DNA of 64,000 nucleotides from Halomonas alkaliantarctica (GTDB taxonomy: Bacteria; Pseudomonadota; Gammaproteobacteria; Pseudomonadales; Halomonadaceae). Position 1 is the first letter of the stretch, and each line of letters begins with the position of its first letter. The DNA lies in assembly GCF_029854215.1 (NCBI RefSeq), contig NZ_CP122961.1, positions 868,001-932,000 of the forward strand, given 5' to 3'. Positions 24,193-32,999 of the stretch are shown one piece after another. A program made the position numbers and the translations under genes. Below the pieces are notes generated by a model, which was not told the DNA's origin, ran no database searches, and saw nothing but the letters and a program-made list of their open reading frames with translations.

Positions 24193-25452
24193 ATGACAAG
24201 CATATGGAAGGCCTATTGTCAGGCATCGTTGATTTTACGCGTCACCATCGCGCTGGTGCTGGGCATTGTGGTCGGGCTGGCGGGCGGAGAGTCGGTAGCG
24301 CTTTGGTTGGCGCCGTTAGGCGATTTGTTGCTTCGGCTGCTCACTTTTCTGATTGTCCCGATTGTGCTGTTTACGCTTATTGTCGGGGTTAATCAGTCCA
24401 GGGAGGGAAGCGCTAGCCGCGTAGGCGCTAAGGTGTTTGGTTATTACCTTAGCTCTTCGGCGCTGGCGATCATGGTGGGCTTAGCGGTTGCCACCTTGTT
24501 TAGCCCCGGTAGCGGTATGACGTTGGATGAGAGCGCCAGTTTCTCGGTGCCTGAGAATCCAGGCGTTGTCGATACGCTGCTGAATATAGTGCCGGATAAT
24601 ATTATCGGTGCGTTTGCCGAACTTAATATGCTTGGCATTATTTTTACGGCGCTGGTGTTTGGCATCGCGCTGCTAAAAATGCGCCAATCGGAACGCCAGC
24701 ATGCCATGGGTGAACGTCTTTATGGGGTGATTGAATCGCTAAATGAGGTCACACTAAAAGTGATGTCGGGGGTATTGCACTACGTGCCCATCGGCGTGTT
24801 TGCGATTGTTGCCGAAACGGTGAGTCAGCAGGGTTTGGAAACGCTGCTCTCATTGGGCGATATGGTGGTCGTACTGTATATCGCTCTGGCAACCCAACTG
24901 CTGATTTATTGCGCCATCATGCGGCTGTTTGGCGTGAAGCTACGCACCTTTTTCCGCGAGGCCCGTACGCCGATGGCCACGGCATTTGCCACCCAAAGTA
25001 GCTCGGGTACGTTACCGTTGACGGTTAATGCTGCCCACCGCTTAGGAATTCCCAAAAGCATCTATGGCTTCAGTCTGCCATTAGGCGCTACGTTAAATAT
25101 GGATGGCGCGGCGATTCGTATTGCCATTTCGGCGGTCTTTGCGGCGAATGTGATTGGCGCACCGCTGGATTTCATTAGCATGGTGCAAATAGTGTTGATC
25201 GGCACGCTAGTGTCGGTGGGCACGGCAGGGGTGCCGGGGGCCGGTATCATAATGATTGCCACCGTATTTACCCAAGTGGGCCTGCCGATTGAAACCGTCG
25301 CGCTACTCACCGCGATTGATGCACTGGTGGGAATGGGGTGTACGGCGCTGAACGTGACAGGCGACTTGGTAGGCACCTCCGTGATAGCCCGTAGTGAAGG
25401 AGAGGAGTTGCAAGAAGCGTTTGTCGAAGAAGCCGCAACGGTAAAGGGGTAA
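24193..25452 (+). CDS. Dicarboxylate/amino acid:cation symporter (DAACS family)
   Basis: The 419-residue protein has the GltPh-like layout: six N-terminal helices, then hairpin and substrate-binding helices. Conserved motifs are ATQSSSGTLPLTVN near 275-288 (hairpin 1 serine-rich loop), LPLGATLNMDGAAIRIAI near 305-322 (the NMDG motif) and the hairpin 2 GTAGVPGAGIIM near 352. It imports C4-dicarboxylates, glutamate or aspartate with sodium or protons. The choice cannot be settled from the sequence. Its TAA is followed 35 bases later by the deaminase gene, which may be co-transcribed. Confidence 0.93.
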   Translation: MTSIWKAYCQASLILRVTIALVLGIVVGLAGGESVALWLAPLGDLLLRLLTFLIVPIVLFTLIVGVNQSREGSASRVGAKVFGYYLSSSALAIMVGLAVATLFSPGSGMTLDESASFSVPENPGVVDTLLNIVPDNIIGAFAELNMLGIIFTALVFGIALLKMRQSERQHAMGERLYGVIESLNEVTLKVMSGVLHYVPIGVFAIVAETVSQQGLETLLSLGDMVVVLYIALATQLLIYCAIMRLFGVKLRTFFREARTPMATAFATQSSSGTLPLTVNAAHRLGIPKSIYGFSLPLGATLNMDGAAIRIAISAVFAANVIGAPLDFISMVQIVLIGTLVSVGTAGVPGAGIIMIATVFTQVGLPIETVALLTAIDALVGMGCTALNVTGDLVGTSVIARSEGEELQEAFVEEAATVKG

Positions 25453-25487
25453 ATGCAGTAGGCCAATGACGACGATAAGGAGAGCCC

Positions 25488-25979
25488 ATGGTGGATAATC
25501 GAGAGCTCGCTTACTTAATACGTGCCGTTGAGCTAGCCGAAGAGGCCCTTGACGCGGGTGATGAACCCTTTGGCAGCGTGCTGGTAAGTGCAGAAGGTGA
25601 CGTGTTGGCAGAGGACCGTAACCGAATAGCCGGGGGTGATGCTACTCAGCACCCAGAGTTCTTCCTGGCACGCTGGGCTGCTCAGAATATGACACCAGCG
25701 GCGCGATCAAAGGCGACCGTTTATACGTCAGGTGAGCACTGCCCCATGTGCGCCGCTGCCCACGGCTGGGTAGGGCTTGGGCGAATTGTCTACGTCAGTT
25801 CGTCTGAACAGTTGGGCCGCTGGCTAGCGGACTTGGGCGTGGCCCCGTCGCCAGTGGCGACCCTGCCTATTCAACAGGTTGTGCCAGGGCTCGAGGTAGA
25901 AGGCCCAATAGCAGAGCTGGATGAACGCGTTCACGCATTGCATAAACGGCGCCATGCCAGCCCTACTTTTAAGACATAA
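25488..25979 (+). CDS. Nucleoside (cytidine/guanine-type) deaminase
   Basis: The 163-residue product has the zinc-dependent deaminase core. TQHPEFFLARWAA near 62-74 takes the place of the usual H[AC]E motif (H-P-E here, with Glu as the proton shuttle). SGEHCPMCAAAHGW near 86 holds the two zinc Cys. It hydrolyses the amino group of a nucleobase or nucleoside in the cytoplasm. The sequence does not show whether it prefers guanine, cytosine or adenosine. AAGGAGAGCCC precedes the ATG at 25488. It follows the symporter by 35 bases. Confidence 0.87.
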   Translation: MVDNRELAYLIRAVELAEEALDAGDEPFGSVLVSAEGDVLAEDRNRIAGGDATQHPEFFLARWAAQNMTPAARSKATVYTSGEHCPMCAAAHGWVGLGRIVYVSSSEQLGRWLADLGVAPSPVATLPIQQVVPGLEVEGPIAELDERVHALHKRRHASPTFKT

Positions 25980-25983
25980 AAAA

Positions 25984-26009
25984 GCCGCCTAAGCGTTAGA
26001 TTAGGCGGC
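25984..26009 (-). terminator. Terminator for the YqaE-like gene (and possibly the deaminase)
   Basis: A 9-base perfect inverted repeat (GCCGCCTAA at 25984-25992, TTAGGCGGC at 26001-26009) is followed on the minus strand by six T. It terminates transcription of the minus-strand YqaE gene; plus-strand transcripts of the deaminase also end near here. Confidence 0.8.
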
Positions 26010-26025
26010 GTCGTATGCGCTATAA

Positions 26026-26093
26026 CCAGCTATTGAAAACTAGCTATTAAATCCATTTATCAAGACCTAGCTACTAAAACCTGGCTATTAAAA
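26026..26093. repeat. Degenerate direct repeats of a CTAGCTATTAAAA-like unit
   Basis: Four imperfect copies of about 13 bases occur at 26026-26039, 26040-26052, 26067-26079 and 26080-26093, just before the YqaE 3' end. The first two are adjacent. They look like a diverged short tandem repeat, not a CRISPR array, since spacers are absent or too short. Confidence 0.55.
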
Positions 26094-26094
26094 T

Positions 26095-26268
26095 CTAGTG
26101 TTTCAAGATCACATAAAACGCGTGAATAATGCCTGGTATGAAGCCAAATAGCGTTAAAATAATGTTCAGCCAGAAATGCCCTTTAAAACCGACCTCAAAG
26201 AAAACCCCGAGTGGGGGAAGTATAACGGCAAAAATCATCTTAATTGGATCAGTCGCGGTAAACGCCAT
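26095..26268 (-). CDS. YqaE/Pmp3-family small membrane protein
   Basis: This 57-residue frame starts at ATG 26268 and follows AAGGAGGCTTC, a strong ribosome binding site. It has two membrane helices: KMIFAVILPPLGVFFEVG (with the family's ILPPLGVF) and LNIILTLFGFIPGIIHAFYV (with the LGFIPGIIHA pattern). Members such as E. coli YqaE and yeast Pmp3 are small hydrophobic proteins linked to membrane potential and salt tolerance, which would suit a halophile. A terminator follows at 25984-26009. Confidence 0.92.
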   Translation of the reverse strand: MAFTATDPIKMIFAVILPPLGVFFEVGFKGHFWLNIILTLFGFIPGIIHAFYVILKH

Positions 26269-26422
26269 GAAGCCTCCTTTGCTTTCATTGGTGTAACTTG
26301 TGCAAGTGTAGGCATGATCAATCTATTTATCCATGCCTTGGCGAATCCTCTACGACTAGCCGAGTAGACAATCGTTCAATTCCGCCATTTATTTCCGCTC
26401 TACGCTATTTGGGAGGGACCCC

Positions 26423-28483
26423 GTGTTCAAACTGCCCCTGAAAATAACCACCACGTCTTTTTGCTTATTAAGTTGTCTGGGCGCTGGCCAGAGCTGGGCG
26501 CAAGAAGGCCCGACAGCCGACAACACTCTGGCCACGCTGGAAGTGACAGCGCCACGCCTTTCGCGAGAGCTTTACGCCACACCCGCTGCGGTAACAACGC
26601 TCGACCGCGACGCCATTGCCCAGGGGCAACAGCGTACGCGGCTGGATGAAGCGCTGGTTCGCGTGCCGGGGATGTTCCTGCAGAACCGCGACAATTTTGC
26701 CCAAGGCCAGCGTATCTCTATTCGTGGTTTTGGCGCTCGTGCGCCGTTTGGGGTGCGTGGTATTACCGTGATGGTGGATGGCATTCCTTATACGCTGCCC
26801 GACGGCCAAGCACAGCTGGATGCCATTGACCTGGACAGCGCTGAGCGCATCGAAGTTATCCGCGGGCCTTCTTCTGTGTTGTACGGCAACGCGGCGGGTG
26901 GGGTGATTGATATCACCACCGCCGATGGGCGCGATAATCCAGGCTCTAGCGTGCGCACCGAGGTGGGAAGCGATGGCTACCGTAAGGCGGTCGTGCAAAC
27001 AGGCGGGGCTCAAGGGGATTGGTCTCACCATGTGAGCTTCTCGGCGCTCAATGTAGATGGCTACCGGGAGCAGAGCTCGACAGAGAAGTACCTCTTGAAT
27101 GCCAAACTGCGCCGCGAATTGGGCAGTGACCGGGCGTTAACTGCGATTATCAACCTGCTCGACAACCCTCGCTCTGAAGATCCGGGCGCGCTGAACGCGG
27201 GTGAGGTGGCTAGTGGCCGTGATCAAGCGGCGCCGAACTCATTGGCATTGGACGCAGGGCAGAATGTAGACCAACAGCTTCTGGGCTTACAGTACGAAGA
27301 TCTGTCCGCAGGCCCTGGCGAGCTCTACCTGAAAGGCTTTGTTTCGCAGCGCGATTTTGAGCAGCAGTTGCCCTATGTGGGCGATAGCCGCATCGGTTAC
27401 CAGCGTGATTACCTGGGCGCGAGTGCCGAGTATCACCATGAGATCAGCCTGGGTAGCCTGCCGCTAAGCTACATCTCCGGCGTTGATGTGGCTCGCCAGG
27501 ACGACGATCGCTTTCGTAATGCTGTAAATGGCCAAGGTGTTGTTGGCGAGCAGTTGGCCGAAGAGACCCAGACGGCAACCTCCGCTGGGGTATTTGCCCA
27601 GGGCGATTTAGCACTGACAGAGCAGGTAACACTCTCGCTGGGCGCTCGCTTTGACCGAGTAGAGCTAGAAGTAGACGATCGCTATCAGGACGATGGCGAC
27701 CAGAGCGGTGAGCAAACCTTCAATGAGTGGAGCGGTTCGGCAGGCTTAAGCTATCGTTATCGCCCCCAGCACCAGGCCTATATCAATACCGGTACGGCCT
27801 TTGAAACCCCAACGTTCTCCGAGTTTGCCAATCCGGCTGGCGGCGGTTTTAACCCGTCGGTGTCGCCGCAAAAAGCCTGGAACCGTGAAGTGGGGCTGCG
27901 GGGCTACGTTGAACCGTTGGCCATGGATTACGATCTGGTGCTGTTTTCGGTGCGCGTGCGCGATGAACTGGTGCCTTATGACGACGGCGGCCGTACCTTC
28001 TACCAAAACGCCGGCGACACCGACCGGGACGGCATCGAGCTGGCGCTGGGTTGGCAGTTGGCCGACCAATGGCGGTTGGATAGCGCCCTTACGCTAGCCA
28101 GCTATGAGTTTGATCAATTTGCTACACCCACTGACAGCTTTGGCGGGAATCGCATTCCTGGTCTACCCGAGCAAACTTGGGTCAATCAGCTAACTTGGCA
28201 GGGATTGGATGAACGTTTTGCCACGCTGGAAACCCAGTACGTAGGCGATATGGTGGCGGACAACGCCAACGAGACTGAGGTCGATAGCTACTGGCTGGTG
28301 AACCTGCGGGTAGGGGACGATTGGCAGTTGGGAAGCAATACGCGACTGAATGCGTATGTGGGCGTGCGCAATCTTTTAGATGAAGAGCACTATGCCAACG
28401 TGCGCTTGAACGGCACCTTTGGACGTTTCTACGAACCGGCGCCTGGGCGCAGTGTTTATGGCGGTTTAGAAGTACGCTTCTAA
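26423..28483 (+). CDS. TonB-dependent outer-membrane receptor
   Basis: The start is GTG at 26423, preceded by GGGAGGGACC. The 686-residue product has a signal peptide (KITTTSFCLLSCLGAGQSWA, cleaved near 26). The plug domain (about 40-160) has ATLEVTAPRL as the likely TonB box region and GVRGITVMVDGIPYTLPDG and VIRGPSSVLYGNAAGG as plug signatures. The 22-strand barrel ends in the aromatic GLEVRF. It resembles the YncD-type receptors rather than catechol receptors. The ligand is unknown and no clear Fur site was seen. It is 14 kb from the siderophore operon, so it is only a weak candidate for its receptor. Confidence 0.88.
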   Translation: MFKLPLKITTTSFCLLSCLGAGQSWAQEGPTADNTLATLEVTAPRLSRELYATPAAVTTLDRDAIAQGQQRTRLDEALVRVPGMFLQNRDNFAQGQRISIRGFGARAPFGVRGITVMVDGIPYTLPDGQAQLDAIDLDSAERIEVIRGPSSVLYGNAAGGVIDITTADGRDNPGSSVRTEVGSDGYRKAVVQTGGAQGDWSHHVSFSALNVDGYREQSSTEKYLLNAKLRRELGSDRALTAIINLLDNPRSEDPGALNAGEVASGRDQAAPNSLALDAGQNVDQQLLGLQYEDLSAGPGELYLKGFVSQRDFEQQLPYVGDSRIGYQRDYLGASAEYHHEISLGSLPLSYISGVDVARQDDDRFRNAVNGQGVVGEQLAEETQTATSAGVFAQGDLALTEQVTLSLGARFDRVELEVDDRYQDDGDQSGEQTFNEWSGSAGLSYRYRPQHQAYINTGTAFETPTFSEFANPAGGGFNPSVSPQKAWNREVGLRGYVEPLAMDYDLVLFSVRVRDELVPYDDGGRTFYQNAGDTDRDGIELALGWQLADQWRLDSALTLASYEFDQFATPTDSFGGNRIPGLPEQTWVNQLTWQGLDERFATLETQYVGDMVADNANETEVDSYWLVNLRVGDDWQLGSNTRLNAYVGVRNLLDEEHYANVRLNGTFGRFYEPAPGRSVYGGLEVRF

Positions 28484-28506
28484 GTCGAAATGCGGGAGTA
28501 AATAAA

Positions 28507-28548
28507 AAACGGGCGGCGCTCATTTATTATCACTGAGGCCGCCCGTTT
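28507..28548. terminator. Bidirectional terminator hairpin between the TonB receptor and the PQQ dehydrogenase
   Basis: An 11-base inverted repeat (AAACGGGCGGC at 28507-28517, GCCGCCCGTTT at 28538-28548) has a 20-base loop and A-rich sequence upstream. On the minus strand the repeat is followed by TTTTTTATT, a good terminator for the dehydrogenase gene. Confidence 0.8.
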
Positions 28549-28570
28549 GGTTACTAGCTTCGCTAACCGG

Positions 28571-31117
28571 TTACTCCGGTAGCGCGTAGCCAATCACGTA
28601 ATCGCCCATCTTAGTGCCGAAGGTGCCGTGGCCACCCGCCGTGACGACCACATACTGACGACCGTCTTCGCCGGTATAGGTCATCGGCGTGGCCTGGCCT
28701 CCTGCAGGCAGGCGCGCTTTATACAGCTCCTCGCCCGTGGTGATGTCGTAACCACGCAGATATTGATCCAGGGTGCCGCTCAAGAACGATACACCCCCCG
28801 CAGTAGTCAGCGGGCCGCCCAGCGCCGGAACACCGACGTTCAAGCCAATCGGCAGGCCGAAGGGCATGCTGTCGCGGGTGGTGCCATTGCGGTGTTTCCA
28901 CACTACCTCGTTACTTTGCAGATCGATACCGGCCACACCGCCCCAGGAGGGCGCTTGGCAGGGCAGGCCGAGCACTGAAAGTAGCGGGCCAAGTTCGACG
29001 GCATAGGGTGCGCCTGCATTGGCTTGCAAGCCCTGTTCGCTGGCAGAGCCTTGGCCTTCTTCTACTTCATCACGCGGAATTAATGTCGAAACAAACGCCA
29101 AGTATTTAGCGCCGGTAAACAGCGCTTGGCGCTCAGGATCAACGGCCACTCCGCCCCAGTTCATTACGCCGACATTACCCGGATAAACAATGCTGCCTTC
29201 CAGCGAAGGCGGTGTGTACTGGCCTTCGTAGCGCAAAGAGTTGAATTGAATGCGGCACATCATCTGGTCAAACGGTGAGGCGCCCCACATGTCGCGTTCG
29301 TTGAGCGGCGGTGGCAGTAGGTTAAGCGCTGAACGCGGCTGCGTCTCGGCCGTCCAGTCGCCTTCCACGGCGCCCTGCGGTGCAGGCACCTCTTCAATGG
29401 GCACAATCGGCTCGCCGGTTTCCCTGTTCAGTACATACAGGCTGCCCTGCTTGGTCGGCTGAATAACTGCGGGCTGGGTGCCATCACTTGTAACCAGATC
29501 AATCAGCACCGGCTGTGCGGGGCTGTCCATATCCCACAGGTCGTGGTGAACAAATTGGTAAACCCACTCAACCTGACCATCGTCCAGGTTAAGGGCCACT
29601 AAGCCCGCGCTGTAAGCTTCATCATTCTCAGTGCGGTCAGCGCCATACTGGTCAGGCGTGGCGTTACCCATGGGCAGGTAAGCCATACCCAGCTCTTCAT
29701 CAACGCTGATCGGTGCCCATACGTTAGGGGAGCCGCGGGTGTAGGTTTCCCCTTCGGGTAACGGGTCGGTGTCGTCAGGGTTGCCGCTATCCCAGTTCCA
29801 TACCAGCTCGCCGGTATGCACATCAAAGGCACGAATCACGCCGGAGGGTTCGTCGATGGAGCTGTTATCGGTGACGTGTCCGCCCAGTATGACCAAATCT
29901 TCGGTCACCGTCGCAGGGGAGGTGGAGTAGTAACCGCCCGGTGAGAAATCGCCAATATTGTTGATAAGATCAATTTCGCCGTTATTACCAAAACTGGCAC
30001 ACCGCTCACCCGTATCCGCATTTAGCGCAATCAAGCGTGCATCCGCCGTGGGCAGGTAGAGCCTGCGTGGGCACATGACATCGGTCTCACTGAGCATGGG
30101 TAGCTGCGGGGCGCCATTTTCTTCTTCAACACCAAACAGCAGTGACAAGAAGGAGAGATCCAGGCTAAAAATATCGTTGTCATCGAAGATATCGAAAGAG
30201 AGCGCTGTCGCACTACTCGGCGCAGCGTCACTGTTAGCCGTTTCGTTATCAGGTGTGCTGTCAGTACCTGAGTAGCTGGCCGCATCGTAATAGGCGAGGC
30301 CACGGCAGGTCATGTGCGCCCAGCCAGAGAAGTCATCTGCACCCATGGTGCTGATTTCAGGGTCAAACGCCCACAGGGTTTCGCCGGTTTCAGGGGATAG
30401 CGCCATTGCCCGGCTATGCGACGTGCAGATATACAGGCTGTCATTCACTTTTAGCGGGGTATTCTGATTGGTGATCTCCGGGGGCGCATTGGGGCCCGCC
30501 TCATCACCGGTTTGGATGCGCCATACCTCTTCAAGCTCGCCAATGTTGTTCGGGGTGATCTGATCGAGTGAGGAGTAGTGGGTGCCCGCATTGGTGCCGC
30601 CATAAGCAGGCCAATCATCGCCTGCCACTTGGGCAGGGTTAACGCTATCGGCCGTCGATTGGCTGTTGTTTGCCAGCGATCCTTCGATAGTGCCGGGGTC
30701 GTTAAACTGGCTGGCAATGGCCACGATCGTAGCGGCAGCAATGCTGCCAACAAGCGCCAGGCTGCCGCCTTTAGAGTGCAGCGGCTTACGCCACCAGGGC
30801 AGGAGCAGCAAAATACCGATTAAGCAGAGGATGGCGACACGCGGGACTAGTTGCCACCAATCAAGGCCTACTTCCCACAGCGCCCACACTAAGGTAGCAA
30901 AAAGGATGAGTGCGTAGAGCCATAGTGCGGCGCCTTTACGCAGGACAAATAAAATGCCGCAAGCAATAATGCTAAGCCCGGCCATTAAGTAGTAGGCGCT
31001 GCCGCCCACGCTAAGCAGCTTGCCGCCTCCAACGGCCAGCGCCAAGCCAATAATAAGTAGTAGCAGGCCAACGGTTATCGCTGGCCATTTACCATGATCG
31101 CGCGTGCTTTCTTCCAT
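28571..31117 (-). CDS. gcd: Membrane-bound PQQ-dependent dehydrogenase (glucose/quinate/shikimate family)
   Basis: The 848-residue protein has five N-terminal membrane helices (about 12-135) and a periplasmic eight-bladed propeller. Conserved sequences include WPAYGGTNAGTHYSSLDQI near 170, YQFVHHDLWDMD (QxVHHDLWD) near 495, and AGGQATPMTYTGEDGRQYVV near the C-terminus. It oxidises sugars or shikimate-type acids in the periplasm and passes electrons to ubiquinone. An acidic insertion of about 60 residues (around 280-345, with DDNDIF and FGVEEEN) separates the propeller part from CPRRLYLP; the E. coli enzyme has only a short loop there. The exact substrate is not decided by the sequence. No pqq synthesis genes are in the window. 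Confidence 0.9.
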   Translation of the reverse strand: MEESTRDHGKWPAITVGLLLLIIGLALAVGGGKLLSVGGSAYYLMAGLSIIACGILFVLRKGAALWLYALILFATLVWALWEVGLDWWQLVPRVAILCLIGILLLLPWWRKPLHSKGGSLALVGSIAAATIVAIASQFNDPGTIEGSLANNSQSTADSVNPAQVAGDDWPAYGGTNAGTHYSSLDQITPNNIGELEEVWRIQTGDEAGPNAPPEITNQNTPLKVNDSLYICTSHSRAMALSPETGETLWAFDPEISTMGADDFSGWAHMTCRGLAYYDAASYSGTDSTPDNETANSDAAPSSATALSFDIFDDNDIFSLDLSFLSLLFGVEEENGAPQLPMLSETDVMCPRRLYLPTADARLIALNADTGERCASFGNNGEIDLINNIGDFSPGGYYSTSPATVTEDLVILGGHVTDNSSIDEPSGVIRAFDVHTGELVWNWDSGNPDDTDPLPEGETYTRGSPNVWAPISVDEELGMAYLPMGNATPDQYGADRTENDEAYSAGLVALNLDDGQVEWVYQFVHHDLWDMDSPAQPVLIDLVTSDGTQPAVIQPTKQGSLYVLNRETGEPIVPIEEVPAPQGAVEGDWTAETQPRSALNLLPPPLNERDMWGASPFDQMMCRIQFNSLRYEGQYTPPSLEGSIVYPGNVGVMNWGGVAVDPERQALFTGAKYLAFVSTLIPRDEVEEGQGSASEQGLQANAGAPYAVELGPLLSVLGLPCQAPSWGGVAGIDLQSNEVVWKHRNGTTRDSMPFGLPIGLNVGVPALGGPLTTAGGVSFLSGTLDQYLRGYDITTGEELYKARLPAGGQATPMTYTGEDGRQYVVVTAGGHGTFGTKMGDYVIGYALPE

Positions 31118-31211
31118 GAGATGCCCCTGGTGAAACGTACTTAATACGTTAATGCATGGCGCTTAAGCCCTAAATTCAAGCAATAAGTGCCAAGCGACGA
31201 AACAGCAACGC

Positions 31212-31246
31212 GCTCTAACCCATCGGCGTCGCCGATGGGTTAGAGC
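31212..31246. repeat. Long palindrome between the reductase and dehydrogenase genes
   Basis: A perfect 17-base inverted repeat around a single central base spans 31212-31246 (left arm begins GCTCTAACCC, right arm ends GGGTTAGAGC). It is 143 bases past the end of the curA-like gene and 95 bases upstream of the gcd start. No T-run follows in either direction, so it is weak evidence for a terminator. It may be a protein-binding site or a regulatory element. Confidence 0.7.
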
Positions 31247-31389
31247 ACATCGTTATAATGAATGATTTTAATAATCAATTCGCTATTGGTCTAACGATTT
31301 GATGATTTTTCTGCGGCGGGCACCCCACCTCTGAACATCTTCATCTCGGTAGGAGGGAAGGGGCGGTAGGGTGAGGCAGTCAGTAAGCG

Positions 31390-32388
31390 TTATAGCTTGA
31401 CCAGCATTTTACCGGTGTTTCCGCCGTCAAACAGGGCAAGGAACGCGTCGGGTGTGCTCTCCAGACCCTCTTTCACGGTTTCTTTGTAAACCAGCTTGCC
31501 TTCCGCTACTTGGGGGGCCACTTCGTTCAGGAAGTAGGGATAGCTAGACCAGTGGTCAGCCACAATAAAGCCCTGCATCTTGGCTTTGCGCACTACCAGC
31601 TGAGCGAGATTGCTCGGGCCGGGGGTGGGCTCTTTGGCATTGTAGCTGTCGATCATGCCGCATACCGCTATCCGCGCGCCTTCATTTAGCTGGCTCAATG
31701 CCGCTTCTAGGCAGATGCCGCCGACGTTTTCATAATACACATCAATGCCGTTGGGGCTGGCGAGTTTAATGGCGTCGCTTAACTCCTGTGCAGTGCGGTC
31801 GCGATAGCTAACCGGTTCAACGCCCAGTGACTCAAGCCAGGCCAGCTTATGCGCAGCGCCGGCAATACCGACCACATGGCAGCCCTTTGCTTTAGCGAGT
31901 TGTACCGCTAGAGAGCCAACCGCACCGCTGGCCGCGCTAACCAACACATTGTCACCCGGCTTGCATTCGGCAATCACGTTGAGGCCAGTCCAGGCGGTCA
32001 TGCCTGGCATGCCCAGCACACCCAGATAGGCCTGCTCGGGAACATCGATATCGGGCAACGGCGTGACGCCTTGTGCAGGCAGTTGGGCAATATCCCGCCA
32101 CCCGCCCATATGGCTGACTTTGGTGCCCACTTTTAAGCTTGAATCATTGGACTCAATCACCTCGCCAATGGCGCCGCCTTCCATCGGCTTGCCGAGTTCA
32201 AACGGTTCCACATAAGTACGAATGCCGCTCATGCGACCACGCATGTAAGGGTCGACGGAAAGCCAGTGATTACGAATGCGTACTTCACCCTCGGCTAGGT
32301 CGGGTAGGGTTTGTGTTTCCAGCTTGAACAGCGCACGGTCGGGCAGGCCGTTGGGGTAATCGGTAAGCGTATAAAATTGTGACTGCAT
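31390..32388 (-). CDS. curA: NADP-dependent oxidoreductase (CurA/YncB-type medium-chain reductase)
   Basis: The 332-residue product fits the leukotriene B4 12-hydroxydehydrogenase/CurA group of MDR reductases. Visible parts are LPDLAEGEVRIRNHWLSVDPYMRGRM near residues 29-54, the NADP-binding VSAASGAVGSLAVQLAKAKG near 150-169 and the YYENVGG segment near 220. These enzymes reduce activated C=C bonds of enones with NADPH; CurA of E. coli reduces curcumin. The start ATG at 32388 has GGAGG upstream (reverse strand). No neighbour points to a particular pathway. Confidence 0.87.
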   Translation of the reverse strand: MQSQFYTLTDYPNGLPDRALFKLETQTLPDLAEGEVRIRNHWLSVDPYMRGRMSGIRTYVEPFELGKPMEGGAIGEVIESNDSSLKVGTKVSHMGGWRDIAQLPAQGVTPLPDIDVPEQAYLGVLGMPGMTAWTGLNVIAECKPGDNVLVSAASGAVGSLAVQLAKAKGCHVVGIAGAAHKLAWLESLGVEPVSYRDRTAQELSDAIKLASPNGIDVYYENVGGICLEAALSQLNEGARIAVCGMIDSYNAKEPTPGPSNLAQLVVRKAKMQGFIVADHWSSYPYFLNEVAPQVAEGKLVYKETVKEGLESTPDAFLALFDGGNTGKMLVKL

Positions 32389-32496
32389 TGATGTGCCTCC
32401 TGCGAATACTGAGCGTGTGTCGAACTCCTTGCAGCATAGAGACCATTAGCCTGCTTGCAAGTTCGTTAATATATTGAGCGCTAGGCACAAAAAGAA

Positions 32497-32525
32497 ACAG
32501 GGCGGTCCATTGCTGGCCGCCCTGT
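32497..32525 (-). terminator. Terminator downstream of the rlpA-like gene
   Basis: An inverted repeat of 9 bases (ACAGGGCGG at 32497-32505, CCGCCCTGT at 32517-32525) is followed on the minus strand by TTCTTTTTG. It fits a terminator for the RlpA-like gene ending at 32619. Confidence 0.75.
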
Positions 32526-32618
32526 CTGTTGGCTGTCTTGTACTAATGGTGTGCTTTGTGTGCTGTCGCATTGATTAGGCTAAGGGGTATCACACAACAA
32601 TCAAGGATGTGTTATCCG

Positions 32619-32999
32619 TTAATCCAACAGCGTTACCATCACTGGAGCTGTACCGCGGCGGATCATGCCAAGCTTCGCTGCCGCGCGTTTAGATAAATCA
32701 ATAATGCGTCCTTGAATGAAAGGGCCGCGGTCATTGATCAGTACTTCTACTGCTTGCCCCGTGTCAGGGCGTGTCACCAGCACCTTGGTGCCAAACGGCA
32801 AACTTGGGTGTGCGGCGGTCAATGCTTGTTGGTCAAATGCCTCTCCACTGGCAGTGGTCGCTCCTTGGAAGCGGTCACTGTAAAAGGAGGCGACGCCTTG
32901 CTGTGTTTCTGTTTCGTGTGCAAAAGCACTATTGGCAGCGCTGCTGACTACTATCACTGCCAAACAAATCGTTCGGATCAGTCGTTTTTGGGCTCCCAT
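32619..32999 (-). CDS. RlpA-like double-psi beta-barrel protein (septal ring lytic transglycosylase family)
   Basis: The 126-residue product has a signal peptide ([19 protein letters not shown], cut near 27). A single DPBB domain follows, with [19 protein letters not shown] near 35-53, [16 protein letters not shown] near 67-82 and the active-site stretch [19 protein letters not shown] near 85-103 (the conserved Asp is in NDRGPF). It lacks the C-terminal SPOR domain of full RlpA, so binding to the septum is not expected. It probably acts on peptidoglycan in the periplasm. Confidence 0.88.
   Translation of the reverse strand: MGAQKRLIRTICLAVIVVSSAANSAFAHETETQQGVASFYSDRFQGATTASGEAFDQQALTAAHPSLPFGTKVLVTRPDTGQAVEVLINDRGPFIQGRIIDLSKRAAAKLGMIRRGTAPVMVTLLD

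Noticed and set aside
26026..26093. Possible CRISPR array in the repeats near the YqaE gene
   Set aside because: Units are only about 13 bases, imperfect, and spacers are absent or too short and unequal.
26423..28483. TonB receptor as the receptor of the siderophore made in the window
   Set aside because: It is 17 kb or more from the synthesis genes, lacks a clear Fur site, and resembles YncD-type receptors rather than hydroxamate or catechol receptors.
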